From the NCBI RefSeq assembly GCF_001984175.1, contig NZ_MTQP01000057.1:62001-126000 (forward strand): a DNA stretch of 64,000 nucleotides, read 5' to 3'. The notes below the pieces were generated by a model, which was not told the DNA's origin, searched no databases, and saw only the letters and a program-made list of their open reading frames with translations. The stretch is from Saccharothrix sp. ALI-22-I. GTDB lineage: Bacteria > Actinomycetota > Actinomycetes > Mycobacteriales > Pseudonocardiaceae. The translations under genes were made by a program, and so were the position numbers. Below, one piece after another: positions 50,039 to 58,158 of the stretch. The number at the start of each line of letters is the position of its first letter. The first letter of the stretch is position 1.

Positions 50039-51028
50039 ATGGTGAGTATCGGTTACTTCCTCTCCAGCGAGGAGTTCGGGCCGCGTGAGCTGGTGAAGCA
50101 GGCGCGGTGGGCGGAACAGGCCGGGTTCGAGCGGCTGTGGATCTCCGACCACTACCACCCGTGGAACGGCGAGCAGGGCAACAGCCCGTTCGTGTGGTCG
50201 GTGATCGGGGCGCTGTCCGAGGTCACCTCGTTGCCCATCACCACCGCCGTCACCTGCCCGACGGTCCGGATTCACCCGGCCGTGGTGGCGCAGGCCGCCG
50301 CGACGGCCGCCGTCCAGTGCCGCGGCGGGTTCACCCTCGGGGTGGGCACCGGCGAGGCGTTGAACGAGCACATCCTCGGCGGCCGGTGGCCGTCCGCGCC
50401 GGAACGGCTGGAAATGCTGGAAGAGGCCGTCGAGGTGATGCGGGCACTGTGGACCGGCCACGAGGTCACCCACCGCGGTCGGCACTACACGGTCGAGAAC
50501 GCCCGGCTCTACACGCTGCCACCGTCACCCGTCCCGGTGTACGTGTCGGCGTTCGGGCCGAAGGCGGCGGACGTGGCCGGCCGGATCGGCGACGGCCTGT
50601 GCTCCACGATGCCCGACCCGTCGTTGATCGCGAAGTTCCGCGCCGCCGGTGGCGCGGGCAAGCCGACGCAGGCCGGGTTCAAGGTGTGCCACGCGCCGTC
50701 CGCCGAGGCCGGCGTGAAAACCGCGCACCGGGTGTGGCCCAACGAGCACCTGCCCGGCGAACTGGCCCAGGTGCTGCCCACACCCCGGCACTTCGAGCAG
50801 GCGTCCACGCTGGTCACCGAGGAGATGGTGGCGTCGGCGCTGCCCGTGGGCCCGGACCCGCAGCGGTACGTGGACGCGGTCCGCGAGTACGCCGACGCCG
50901 GCTACGACGAGGTGTACGTCCAGCAGATCGGGCCCGACCAGGAGCGGTTCTTCTCGTTCTGGGCCGACTCGGTGGCGCCCGCGCTGGGGCGTTCGCCGGT
51001 GGGCTCGCCGCGGGGAGGCGCGCGATGA
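50039..51028 (+). CDS. F420-dependent LLM oxidoreductase (TIGR03557-like)
   Basis: 329 residues. The start MVSIGYFLSSEEFGPRELV and the segments WAEQAGFERLWISDHYHPW, GNSPFVWSVIGALSE, AQAAATAAVQCRGGFTLGVG and VYVSAFGPKAADVAGRIGDG are the luciferase-like family related to F420-dependent glucose-6-phosphate dehydrogenase. The predicted cofactor is F420 and the substrate unknown. The stop overlaps the DUF5709 start (ATGA). Confidence 0.92.
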   Translation: MVSIGYFLSSEEFGPRELVKQARWAEQAGFERLWISDHYHPWNGEQGNSPFVWSVIGALSEVTSLPITTAVTCPTVRIHPAVVAQAAATAAVQCRGGFTLGVGTGEALNEHILGGRWPSAPERLEMLEEAVEVMRALWTGHEVTHRGRHYTVENARLYTLPPSPVPVYVSAFGPKAADVAGRIGDGLCSTMPDPSLIAKFRAAGGAGKPTQAGFKVCHAPSAEAGVKTAHRVWPNEHLPGELAQVLPTPRHFEQASTLVTEEMVASALPVGPDPQRYVDAVREYADAGYDEVYVQQIGPDQERFFSFWADSVAPALGRSPVGSPRGGAR

Positions 51029-51219
51029 CCGATCCGAACGAACGCCCGCTGGACGAGATCGAACAGCTGGACGAGGACGAACTCGACGTCGACCCGCTGG
51101 AGGAGGGCGTCGAGCCGCCCGAGCACTGGAGCGGCGCCGACCGCCACGGCACGACCCCACGTGAGTTGCGCGAGGGGGAGAGCCTGGACGAGCGCTTGGC
51201 GCAGGAGGAACCGGAGTAA
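51025..51219 (+). CDS. small acidic DUF5709 protein
   Basis: 64 residues. ATG 51025 overlaps the previous stop and has GGGGAGG upstream. Very acidic N-terminus (IEQLDEDELDVDPLEEGVE) and the family ending LREGESLDERLAQEEPE match DUF5709, an actinobacterial protein of unknown function often in stress operons. Likely a cytosolic disordered protein. Confidence 0.85.
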   Translation: MTDPNERPLDEIEQLDEDELDVDPLEEGVEPPEHWSGADRHGTTPRELREGESLDERLAQEEPE

Positions 51220-51285
51220 TCAGACAGCGGCGGCCGAACCGGGCACTCCACCCGACCCACGAATCCATCCGATGGGGCGTACCAC

Positions 51286-51312
51286 GTTTGCACCCCGGCA
51301 ACCAGCGGGTAA
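51286..51312 (+). promoter_or_regulatory. SigF/SigB-type promoter of whiB gene
   Basis: GTTT (51286-51289), seventeen bases, GGGTAA (51307-51312), 42 bp before the WhiB ATG. Good match to actinobacterial stress-sigma promoters. Confidence 0.62.
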
Positions 51313-51354
51313 GCCGTGATCAAGCACCTGTGACACCGCAAGGGGGTTCATCCG

Positions 51355-51645
51355 ATGACCAGCACCGCGCGCCTGCCCAAGCCCGTGACCGACGTCTGGG
51401 ACTGGCAGAAGGAGGGGTTGTGCCGAGGCCGCGACAGCGCCGTCTTCTTCCACCCGGACAACGAGCGGGGCTCCGCCCGAGCCGCGCGCGAGGACAAGGC
51501 GAAGCAACTGTGCGCCCGCTGTCCCGTCGTGGCCCGGTGCCGTGAGCACGCGCTCGCGGTCCAGGAGCCGTACGGCGTCTGGGGCGGCATGGGCGAGGAC
51601 GAGCGTCGTCGAATCATCGCCAACCGCCGCCGTTCCGCCGCCTGA
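51355..51645 (+). CDS. WhiB-family iron-sulfur regulator
   Basis: 96 residues. Four cluster Cys are present: C23, then C53-x2-C56-x5-C62. The G74-VWGG turn and the basic C-terminus RRRIIANRRR for DNA binding are intact. WhiB proteins hold a [4Fe-4S] cluster and bind a primary sigma factor region 4. The short N-terminus and spacing resemble the WhiB1/WhiB2 group, without certainty. A SigF-like promoter precedes it, so it may connect stress-sigma activity to redox or nitric oxide sensing. Confidence 0.94.
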   Translation: MTSTARLPKPVTDVWDWQKEGLCRGRDSAVFFHPDNERGSARAAREDKAKQLCARCPVVARCREHALAVQEPYGVWGGMGEDERRRIIANRRRSAA

Positions 51646-51748
51646 CCGGCCCTCGCCGGAACCCGACCAGGCCCGACCGATGACGGTCGCCCCTAGCCCC
51701 AGGGCCGCCGCACCACCCCCACGAGCCGGAACACCCCGCACCATGCCA

Positions 51749-51778
51749 AGGCCGCCTGACCGGGAAGTCAGGCGGCCT
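51749..51778. terminator. bidirectional terminator between whiB and sigma gene
   Basis: AGGCCGCCTGAC and GTCAGGCGGCCT form a perfect 12-bp stem with loop CGGGAA between the convergent genes. Confidence 0.85.
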
Positions 51779-51808
51779 CCAGCGTCGTCACAGCCGGTCC
51801 GGGCAGTC

Positions 51809-52600
51809 CTATTCGGTCAGACCCTCGCGCAACTGCCGCAGCGTCTTGGCCAACAGCCGCGACACGTGCATCTGCGAGATGCCGACCTTCTGCGCGATCT
51901 GGGTCTGCGTCATGTTCCCGAAGAACCGCATCACCACGATCTTGCGCTCCCGCTCCGGCAGCTTCTCCAGCAGCGGGTGCAGCGCCTCCCGCTGCTCGAT
52001 CGCCTCCAGCTCCGGGTCCTCCCCGCCCAGCGTGCTGCCCAGCGAGATGGAGCTGTCGTCGGCCACGAGCAGGTCGTCCAACGACGCGCTGTGGTAGGCG
52101 TTGCCCGCCGCCAGACCCTCGTGGATCTCCTCCCGGCTCAACCCCAGGTGCTGCGCCAGCTCGCTCGGCGTCGGCGCCCGACCCAGCTCCTGCGACAGCC
52201 GCGCCGACCCCGCGTTGATCGCCAGGTGCAGCTCCTTGAGCCGCCGCGGCATCCGCACCGACCAGCTGGAGTCCCGGAAGTACTTCCGGACCTCGCCCAT
52301 GATCGTCGGCACCGCGAACGACAGGAAGTCGCTGCCCCGCTCCGGGTCGAACCGGTCCACCGCGTTGATCAGGCCGACCGTCGCGACCTGCACCAGGTCG
52401 TCGTACGGCTCACCGCGGTGCCCGAACCGGCGCGCGATGTGCTTGGCCACGGGCAGGTGTTCGGTCACCAACTCGTCGCGCAGTCGCTCCCACCGGGGGT
52501 CTTCTTTGGCGGTCGCGGCGAGCTGGACGAACAGCGGCGCCAGGTGGTCGTAGTCCCCCTGCGTGCCGGACCGTGTCGTGCCCCCGTCCGACCCCGTCAC
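51809..52600 (-). CDS. SigB/SigF-type alternative sigma factor
   Basis: 263 residues. The GTG start at 52600 overlaps the stop of the RsbW-like gene (GTGA). Region 2 shows LPVAKHIARRFGHRGEPYDD, LVQVATVGLINAVDRFDPER and FLSFAVPTIMGEVRKYFRDS. Region 3 shows LGRAPTPSELAQHLGLSREE. Region 4 shows KLPERERKIVVMRFFGNMTQ and KVGISQMHVSRLLAKTLRQL. This is the general-stress SigB/F/G family. It is regulated by partner switching through the adjacent RsbW and STAS genes. A frame from 52675 is longer but unsupported. Confidence 0.93.
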   Translation of the reverse strand: MTGSDGGTTRSGTQGDYDHLAPLFVQLAATAKEDPRWERLRDELVTEHLPVAKHIARRFGHRGEPYDDLVQVATVGLINAVDRFDPERGSDFLSFAVPTIMGEVRKYFRDSSWSVRMPRRLKELHLAINAGSARLSQELGRAPTPSELAQHLGLSREEIHEGLAAGNAYHSASLDDLLVADDSSISLGSTLGGEDPELEAIEQREALHPLLEKLPERERKIVVMRFFGNMTQTQIAQKVGISQMHVSRLLAKTLRQLREGLTE

Positions 52601-53028
52601 GCATCCACCGTCCCCAGCGACCGCTTGACCAGGTCGATGTGCACCTCGTACGTCTCCGCCTGCGGCGCGACCCACGTCGTGACCGAATCGACCAGCGCGC
52701 TCAGCACGCGCCAGCCGAAGCTGTCCCGGTCAGGGGGCGCCGACCGCTGCGAACCCACCTTGGTGAACACCTGCACCGAGCCGTCCACGACGATGAACTG
52801 GGCGCTGAGCACAGCCCCCTGTGTGGCCAGCGAGATCAGCGTCGAGCACGCCTCGTCCACCGCCAGCTTCAAGTCCTCGATGGAGTCCAGGTCGAAGTCC
52901 TGGCGCATGGCGATGTCGGCGGCCACCGCCCGGACGATCGACAGCTGCGTGGGGTCGGCCGCCATCCGCAACTCGACCCCGGCCAGGGCGTTCTCCGACT
53001 CACCGCTTCGCGGCTCAGTGTGCGACAC
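52597..53028 (-). CDS. RsbW-like serine kinase/anti-sigma factor
   Basis: 143 residues. GTG 53028 is chosen because GAGGTGAGC precedes it; the frame runs on to 53220 across the divergent gap. The GHKL fold is partly visible: VELRMAADPTQLSIVRAVAA, DLKLAVDEACSTLISLA (N box with EAC). The G2 region is weak (RDSFGWRVLSALVDSVTTWV), typical of actinobacterial UsfX/RsbW. It should bind the co-transcribed sigma factor and release it when a STAS protein competes. Confidence 0.88.
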   Translation of the reverse strand: MSHTEPRSGESENALAGVELRMAADPTQLSIVRAVAADIAMRQDFDLDSIEDLKLAVDEACSTLISLATQGAVLSAQFIVVDGSVQVFTKVGSQRSAPPDRDSFGWRVLSALVDSVTTWVAPQAETYEVHIDLVKRSLGTVDA

Positions 53029-53153
53029 GCTCACCTCGTCGTCCGTTCTGTCTAGTTGTGCTGCTGAAGCTATCGGTACCCGAACTGATCGTCGCTCACA
53101 CGTGTAGCCGACGCGCGGGCCGGGAAGACTGACTGGTGCGACGGGGAGGCCTT

Positions 53154-53909
53154 GTGACCGATCAACTCGCGGACCACCACTGGGGAGTGGAGTTCCCGGC
53201 ACATGTCGGGCAGCTCGCAAAGGTCCGCGCCAGACTCGACTCGTGGCTGGCCGCTGAAGGTCTCAGTGAGGACGAGCGGTACGACCTGCTCATAGCGGTG
53301 AACGAGGCCGCCAGCAACGCCGTGGAGCACGCGTACGACCCCGGCGAGCGCGGCACCGTCCACATCGACGCCGAGGCCCGGCCCGACGGCAGCGTGCGGG
53401 TCGTCGTCGCCGACTACGGCACCTGGCGCGTGCCGCCGCCCACCCTGTCCACCCGCGGTCGCGGGCTGCTGCTGATGCGCGAGAACGTCGACGAAGTGCT
53501 GGTCGACCGGCAGCCGAGCGGCACCACCGTCACCCTCGTCATGACCCATGGGCACAGGCTGCGCGGCACGTACCTCGCCCCTTCGCCACCGTCCGAGCCG
53601 GTGCACGTCACCGCGCACGACGGCTGGGTGGAGGTGCTCGTGCTCGGCGACGTGCCCGCGCCCGCCGCGCCCTCCGTCCGCCGCCGCATCCTCACCGCGG
53701 CGCGCGGCGGGTCTGTGCCGGTGGTGGTCGACCTGCGCGCCGTCGGCGAGCGCAACGAAGGCCTCGTCCGCAGCCTGCGGGCCGTCGCCGAGGCGGCAGC
53801 CGCGGCGGGCAACCGGGTCGTCGTGCGCGCGCCCGAAAACGGCCACGCCCGCCGCGCACTCGTCGCGGCGGGCGTGGATCAAGTCATCGACATGGTGCCG
53901 CACGTCTAG
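53154..53909 (+). CDS. RsbW-type ATPase fused to a STAS-like domain
   Basis: 251 residues. GTG 53154 has GGGGAGG at 53143-53149. Residues about 1-135 are a GHKL kinase (YDLLIAVNEAASNAVEHAYD = N box; VVVADYGTWR = G1; STRGRGLLLMRENVDEVLV = G2; GTTVTLVM). Residues about 150-251 look like a STAS fold (GWVEVLVLGDVPAPA, VPVVVDLRAVGERNEGLVRS, RRALVAAGVDQVIDMVPHV). Joining antagonist kinase and STAS in one chain suggests a built-in partner switch. It is divergent from the sigma operon with 125 bp between. Confidence 0.85.
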   Translation: MTDQLADHHWGVEFPAHVGQLAKVRARLDSWLAAEGLSEDERYDLLIAVNEAASNAVEHAYDPGERGTVHIDAEARPDGSVRVVVADYGTWRVPPPTLSTRGRGLLLMRENVDEVLVDRQPSGTTVTLVMTHGHRLRGTYLAPSPPSEPVHVTAHDGWVEVLVLGDVPAPAAPSVRRRILTAARGGSVPVVVDLRAVGERNEGLVRSLRAVAEAAAAAGNRVVVRAPENGHARRALVAAGVDQVIDMVPHV

Positions 53910-53929
53910 ACCCGCTCGGCCATCGTCGT

Positions 53930-54349
53930 TCAGCGCGCCTCGTCCGCCTCCAGCGCCCGCTCGACCGATTCGAAGACGCTGAACACCTCGCCCAGTCCGG
54001 TGGCGGCCAACGGGCGCGTCACCGCGCGTTCCACCGCCACGACGCGGAACGCCGCGCCCCGGCGCTTGGCGTGCTGCGACGCCTCCACCAGCACCGCCAG
54101 ACCGGCCGAGCCCAGGAAGCTGACCCCGGACATGTCCAGCACCAGCGTGCCGCCGGCGTCGAGGTGCTGCAGGACGTCGGCGCGCAGTTGGGGAGCGGTG
54201 AGCATGTCGATCTCACCGCTCACCGCGACCACGGTGGCGCCTTCGGCCACGGTGCGGACGGCGAGCCCGAGCTGCCCGGCCCGCGGGCTGTTGGCCGCGG
54301 CGGACTCGGCTCCGCTCGTCGCCACGACGTCCGGATCCTGAACCGTCAC
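53930..54349 (-). CDS. STAS-domain anti-anti-sigma factor
   Basis: 139 residues, GTG start with GAGGAG upstream. The STAS core shows VVAVSGEIDMLTAPQLRADV and LVLDMSGVSFLGSAGLAVLV; the Ser in DMSGVSF or SAG is the usual phosphorylation site. It should bind the RsbW-like kinase when unphosphorylated and free the sigma factor. Convergent with the fusion gene, 20 bp apart. Confidence 0.92.
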   Translation of the reverse strand: MTVQDPDVVATSGAESAAANSPRAGQLGLAVRTVAEGATVVAVSGEIDMLTAPQLRADVLQHLDAGGTLVLDMSGVSFLGSAGLAVLVEASQHAKRRGAAFRVVAVERAVTRPLAATGLGEVFSVFESVERALEADEAR

Positions 54350-54790
54350 GAGGCTCTCCTCTTCAGCTGAAACCGCTTGATGGGAAGCCCGGGTGCGCGA
54401 GGAGTGCGCAGCGCTGAACAGCAGCGTGGCGGAACGTGCCCGCTAGCCGGACTTCCCGGCGCGGCTGTTGGCTCAACCGCTGCGCTACCCACCGTACGTA
54501 GCCCGTGGCAACACCACAAGCGCGTGGGCAGCGGCCTGATCGGTACCAGTGTAGTGCGCGTTTCGGTGTGCGGCGGGTGACGTACGGTGAACGGTTTGAT
54601 CCCCTCCGTGTCGGTTACACCTCGGGAGAAGCGTTTCGAGGGGTTCGGCACAACTCGGCGACGACAACGACCCGGCGGGCGCGGACTCGGCCCGAACAAG
54701 AGGTGGGCTCCACCACAGTCGCGCAGAATCCGGTGTCGGGGATAACGCCGCGAGAGTCGTGAGCGACACCCCTGGTGGAGGGATTGACTG
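54350..54790. other. 441-bp intergenic stretch
   Basis: No gene is recognised. A weak stress-type element (GTTT-N15-GGTTAC) lies near 54594. The Shine-Dalgarno of the next gene is poor (GGAGGGATTGACTG before the ATG). Confidence 0.4.
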
Positions 54791-55030
54791 ATGAGCACCA
54801 GAACGGAAACCGAGTCCGAGCCCGCGAAGCCCAGGGCAGCGCGTGCCGGCACAACCGGCGCTGGTTCGCTGCCCACAGCCCCGTGCAGCGTGGTCTGGAG
54901 CAAGGGCCACGCCTACGTGCTCGAAGGTTTCCGCGCCCGCTGGGTCGGCGTCGACGACCGCGGTCGTCCGCAAGCACTCAGCGGCGACGAACTGCAACGC
55001 CGCGGCTGGAGCCGCACCCGCGCCCACTAA
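54791..55030 (+). CDS. small hypothetical protein
   Basis: 79 residues. The first 30 are polar and disordered. The remainder (CSVVWSKGHAYVLEGFRARW, VGVDDRGRPQALSGDELQRR) looks like a small beta-rich domain. No signal peptide or membrane segment. I do not recognise the family. It stands alone between the stress island and the repeat array. The start follows a GGAGGGATTG, weak but plausible. Confidence 0.55.
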   Translation: MSTRTETESEPAKPRAARAGTTGAGSLPTAPCSVVWSKGHAYVLEGFRARWVGVDDRGRPQALSGDELQRRGWSRTRAH

Positions 55031-55036
55031 CCCCCG

Positions 55037-55183
55037 CGCGTGTCCAACCCCCAGAACGCGCGTGTCCAACGCTCAGAACACCCGAGTTGAACGCTCAGAA
55101 CGCGTGAGTCGAACGCTCGGGTCGCGTGAGTCGAACGTTCAGGACACCCGAGTTCAACGCTCAGGACACGCGAGTCCTCAGGC
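55037..55183. repeat. 22-bp degenerate tandem repeat array, 6 units plus partial
   Basis: Units begin at 55037, 55059, 55081, 55103, 55125 and 55147, with a partial unit from 55169. The consensus is CGCGAGTCGAACGCTCAGRA plus two bases. It is intergenic, between the small gene's stop and pgsA. There are no spacers, so it is not CRISPR. Confidence 0.92.
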
Positions 55184-55237
55184 CGGCCACAGCGAGTCGG
55201 CCATCGGGGCACGTCGGGCGGCCTCTAGAGTTCGTGC

Positions 55238-55825
55238 GTGCCGCGCGATCCAGCCGACCGGCTGCTGACCATCCCGAACGCGCTCAGCGTGTTGCGGCTG
55301 CTCGGCGTGCCCCTGTTCCTGTACCTGCTGCTCGGCCCGGAGGCCGACGGCTGGGCGCTGGTCATCCTGGTCGCCGCGGGCCTGTCCGACTGGCTGGACG
55401 GCAAGATCGCCCGCTGGCTGGACCAGGCCAGCAAACTCGGCGCCCTGCTCGACCCGGCCGCCGACCGGCTCTACATCCTCGCCACCCTGCTCGCCTTCGT
55501 CGTGCGCGGCATCGTGCCCTGGTGGGTGGCGGTGGTGCTGGTCGTCCGCGAGGTCGTGGTCGGCGCCTGCCTGCCAGTGCTCCGGGCCCGCGGCTACGGC
55601 CCGTTCGAGGTCAACTACCTCGGCAAGGCCGCCACGTTCAACCTGCTCTACGCGTTCCCCATGCTCCTGCTCGCCCAGGGCACCTCCACGGCCGCGCAGA
55701 TCGCCCGTCCGGTGGCCTACGCGTTCATGATCTGGGGCGGCGCCCTCTACCTGTGGTCGGGCGTGCTGTACGTCTACCAGTTCACCCTCGCGTTGCGTCG
55801 ACGGCCGGGGGTCGCGCCCGCTTGA
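55238..55825 (+). CDS. CDP-alcohol phosphatidyltransferase (PgsA-like)
   Basis: 195 residues, GTG start. The catalytic CDP-AP motif DG-x2-AR-x8-G-x3-D-x3-D is complete (DWLDGKIARWLDQASKLG, then LLDPAAD). Five to six membrane helices (LGVPLFLYLLLG, ALVILVAAGLSDWL, ILATLLAFVVRGIVPWWVAV). It transfers a phosphatidyl group from CDP-diacylglycerol to an alcohol. I recall mycobacterial pgsA2 near gcvH, so the substrate may be glycerol-phosphate, but this is not certain. Confidence 0.92.
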   Translation: MPRDPADRLLTIPNALSVLRLLGVPLFLYLLLGPEADGWALVILVAAGLSDWLDGKIARWLDQASKLGALLDPAADRLYILATLLAFVVRGIVPWWVAVVLVVREVVVGACLPVLRARGYGPFEVNYLGKAATFNLLYAFPMLLLAQGTSTAAQIARPVAYAFMIWGGALYLWSGVLYVYQFTLALRRRPGVAPA

Positions 55826-55884
55826 ACGACGACGTGGGAAGATCCGGCAGCGAAGATCCACCGTCATTGAAGGAGCACACCGCG

Positions 55885-56268
55885 GTGATTCCCGAGGAGC
55901 TCAAGTACACCGAGGAACATGAGTGGGTGCTGCGCACTGGTGAGGACACCGTGCGCGTGGGCATCACCGACTACGCCCAGGAGCAGCTCGGCGACGTCGT
56001 GTTCGTCCAGCTCCCCGAGCTCGGCGAACAGGTCGCGGCCGGCCAGACGCTGGGTGAGGTGGAGTCCACCAAAAGCGTGTCGGACATTTACGCTCCGCTC
56101 GCCGGTGAGGTCATCACGCGCAACGACTCGTTGGACCAACAGCCCGACCTGGTGAACTCGGACCCGTACGGCGAGGGGTGGATGGTGGAATTGAGGCTGG
56201 ACGACCCGACTGCGGTCGACGACCTGCTCGACGCCGCCGCGTACCAGGAGCTGGCGGCGGCGGAGTGA
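55885..56268 (+). CDS. gcvH: glycine cleavage system H protein
   Basis: 127 residues. GTG 55885 has AAGGAG at 55870-55875. The lipoyl domain is complete: ELKYTEEHEWVLRTGEDTVR, ITDYAQEQLGDVVFVQLPEL, and the lipoylated Lys in VESTKSVSDIYAP, with SDPYGEGWMVEL at the end. It carries the aminomethyl group between GcvP and GcvT. gcvP is 3.5 kb downstream; gcvT is not in this window. Confidence 0.97.
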   Translation: MIPEELKYTEEHEWVLRTGEDTVRVGITDYAQEQLGDVVFVQLPELGEQVAAGQTLGEVESTKSVSDIYAPLAGEVITRNDSLDQQPDLVNSDPYGEGWMVELRLDDPTAVDDLLDAAAYQELAAAE

Positions 56269-56381
56269 CGTCGATCTTCCGGCGGCTCTTCGGTCGGTGG
56301 GGGAGCCGCTCCTCAGACAAGGGTTCGGGCACGGTAGGTTCTAACGAACTCGACGCTTCCAGCAGCAGGAGGAGAGCTCAG

Positions 56382-56843
56382 GTGAGCACGAACGACGGGC
56401 CAGGCGTTCCGCCCGAGCAGTCCCCGGAGCGGACCTCCGTTTTCCGGGCCGACTTCCTCGCCGAGGTCGAGGGCGCCGAGGCGCCCGCCCAGGAGCCGGC
56501 CGTCGCCGGTGTCGACGCGCTGCCGGCCGGATCGGCCCTGCTCGTGGTCAAGCGTGGCCCCAACGCGGGGTCGAGGTTCCTGCTGGACCGCGACACGACC
56601 AGCGCCGGGCGGCACCCCGACAGCGACATCTTCCTCGACGACGTGACGGTCTCCCGCCGGCACGCCGAGTTCCGCCGCGAGGGCGGCGAGTTCGTGGTCA
56701 TCGACGTGGGCAGCCTCAACGGCACCTACGTCAACCGCGAGCCCGTCGACCAGGCGGTGCTGGCCAACGGCGACGAGGTGCAGATCGGCAAGTTCCGCCT
56801 GGTGTTCCTGACCGGTCCGGGCGCCGGGGGCCAGGGGGCCTGA
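56382..56843 (+). CDS. garA: FHA-domain regulator GarA
   Basis: 153 residues from GTG 56382 (AGGAGGAG upstream). A longer GTG at 56265 overlapping the gcvH stop is possible. The N-terminal phospho-switch reads PERTSVFRADFL. The FHA domain is nearly identical to known GarA (GSALLVVKRGPNAGSRFLLD, AGRHPDSDIFLDDVTVSRRH, DVGSLNGTYVNREPVD). GarA inhibits 2-oxoglutarate-handling enzymes until phosphorylated by Ser/Thr kinases. In the usual ETTSVF motif the first Thr is the PknG site as I recall; here it is Arg. Confidence 0.95.
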   Translation: MSTNDGPGVPPEQSPERTSVFRADFLAEVEGAEAPAQEPAVAGVDALPAGSALLVVKRGPNAGSRFLLDRDTTSAGRHPDSDIFLDDVTVSRRHAEFRREGGEFVVIDVGSLNGTYVNREPVDQAVLANGDEVQIGKFRLVFLTGPGAGGQGA

Positions 56844-56857
56844 GCGATGGGGCTCCG

Positions 56858-57541
56858 GTGACGGCGGCCGGGCGGCCACGCGGGGGGTTGAGCATCGGGG
56901 CGGTGCTGGCGCAGCTCCGATCCGATTTCCCCGACGTCACAATCTCGAAAATCCGGTTCCTGGAGTCGGAGGGGTTGGTCCGCCCGGCGCGCACGGCCTC
57001 GGGGTACCGCCAGTTCACCTCGGCGGACGTCGAGCGCCTGCGGTACATCCTGGCCGCGCAGCGGGACAGGTACCTGCCGCTGAAGGTCATCAAGGAGCAG
57101 TTGGACGCGGCCGACCAGAGCGCGGCCAAGGCGTTGCGCGCGGTCGACCTCACCCCGGCCGGCGGGCACCGGGTCACCCGCGCGGACCTGCTGGCGCGGG
57201 CGGGCATCGAGCCCGGTGTGCTGGCCGACCTGGAGCAACACGGCCTGATCAGGGCCGGTGCGGGCGGGTTGTACGACCACGAGGCGGTGCAGATCGCCTC
57301 GACCGTGCGGGCGATGGTCGAGCACGGGTTGGAGGCGCGTCACCTGCGCCCGTTCCGTGCCGCCGCGGACCGCGAGGTCGGGCTGGTGGAGCAGGTCGTC
57401 GGCGCGCTGCACCGGCAGCGCGACCGGGCCCGAGCCGACGAAGTCGTGCGGGAGTTGGCGGCGCTGTCGGTAACCCTGCACACACTGCTGGTGAAGGTCG
57501 GACTGCGAGATATCGCAGGTGGCCGCGTTTCGCCGAGGTGA
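56858..57541 (+). CDS. ftsR: MerR-family regulator FtsR-like (Rv1828 ortholog)
   Basis: 227 residues, GTG start, 14 bp after garA. The N-terminal MerR HTH reads LSIGAVLAQLRSDFPDVTIS and IRFLESEGLVRPARTASGYR. A second helical domain includes YLPLKVIKEQLDAADQSAAK. It lacks the Cys sensors of metal-binding MerR proteins. I recall that the homolog activates ftsZ in Corynebacterium. Synteny with garA and the bfn gene supports orthology. Confidence 0.88.
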   Translation: MTAAGRPRGGLSIGAVLAQLRSDFPDVTISKIRFLESEGLVRPARTASGYRQFTSADVERLRYILAAQRDRYLPLKVIKEQLDAADQSAAKALRAVDLTPAGGHRVTRADLLARAGIEPGVLADLEQHGLIRAGAGGLYDHEAVQIASTVRAMVEHGLEARHLRPFRAAADREVGLVEQVVGALHRQRDRARADEVVRELAALSVTLHTLLVKVGLRDIAGGRVSPR

Positions 57542-57684
57542 ACACGTGTCCGCATCGTGATGCGGAGGTGGCCGGCGGTTGCGCAGACAGCCCGCTTGGC
57601 GGGTAGCGTCGAAGGGGTACGTGGGGGATCCTCGTAGGTAGCGGGGACGCCAGAATTTCAGCGCGCTGAGGGAGGCGAGACCCG

Positions 57685-58158
57685 ATGAGCGAAATGCGCG
57701 TCGTCGGCGTGCGGGTGGAACTGCCCGCCAACCAGCCGATCCTGCTGCTGCGTGAAACCGAGGGCGACCGGTACCTGCCGATCTGGATCGGATCGGTCGA
57801 GGCCACGGCGATCGCGTTGGAGCAGCAAGGTGTCCGTCCTGCCCGGCCGTTGACCCACGACCTGCTCAAGGACGTGATCGGCGCCCTCGGCCGGCAGCTG
57901 GAGCAGGTGCGGATCACCGACCTGCAAGAAGGCACGTACTTCGCGGAACTCGTGTTCGACGGTGACATCCGGGTATCCGCGCGGCCCAGCGATTCCGTGG
58001 CGTTGGCGCTGCGGATCGGTGTGCCGATCCACGCCGAGGAGTCGGTGCTGGCGGAGGCGGGCCTCATCATCCCGGACGAGCAGGAGGACGAGGTCGAGAA
58101 GTTCCGCGAGTTCCTCGACTCCGTCTCGCCGGAAGACTTCCGCGGCGCCGACACGTAG
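57685..58158 (+). CDS. bifunctional nuclease family protein (Rv1829 ortholog)
   Basis: 157 residues, start MSEMRVVGVRVELPANQP. The BFN (DUF151) core reads LLLRETEGDRYLPIWIGSVE, THDLLKDVIGALGRQLEQVR and ASRPSDSVALALRIGVPI-like RPSDSVALALRIGVPIHAEE. The tail is acidic. Plant homologs have nuclease activity; the bacterial role is unknown. Conserved position between ftsR and the second MerR gene. Confidence 0.93.
   Translation: MSEMRVVGVRVELPANQPILLLRETEGDRYLPIWIGSVEATAIALEQQGVRPARPLTHDLLKDVIGALGRQLEQVRITDLQEGTYFAELVFDGDIRVSARPSDSVALALRIGVPIHAEESVLAEAGLIIPDEQEDEVEKFREFLDSVSPEDFRGADT

Noticed and set aside
47513-50485. 990-residue minus frame over the protease, PoxB-like and LLM genes
   Set aside because: Antisense shadow with His/Arg/Pro-rich composition. 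Three well-supported plus-strand genes lie beneath it.
55037-55183. CRISPR array
   Set aside because: The 22-bp units are contiguous with no spacers, and no cas genes are present.
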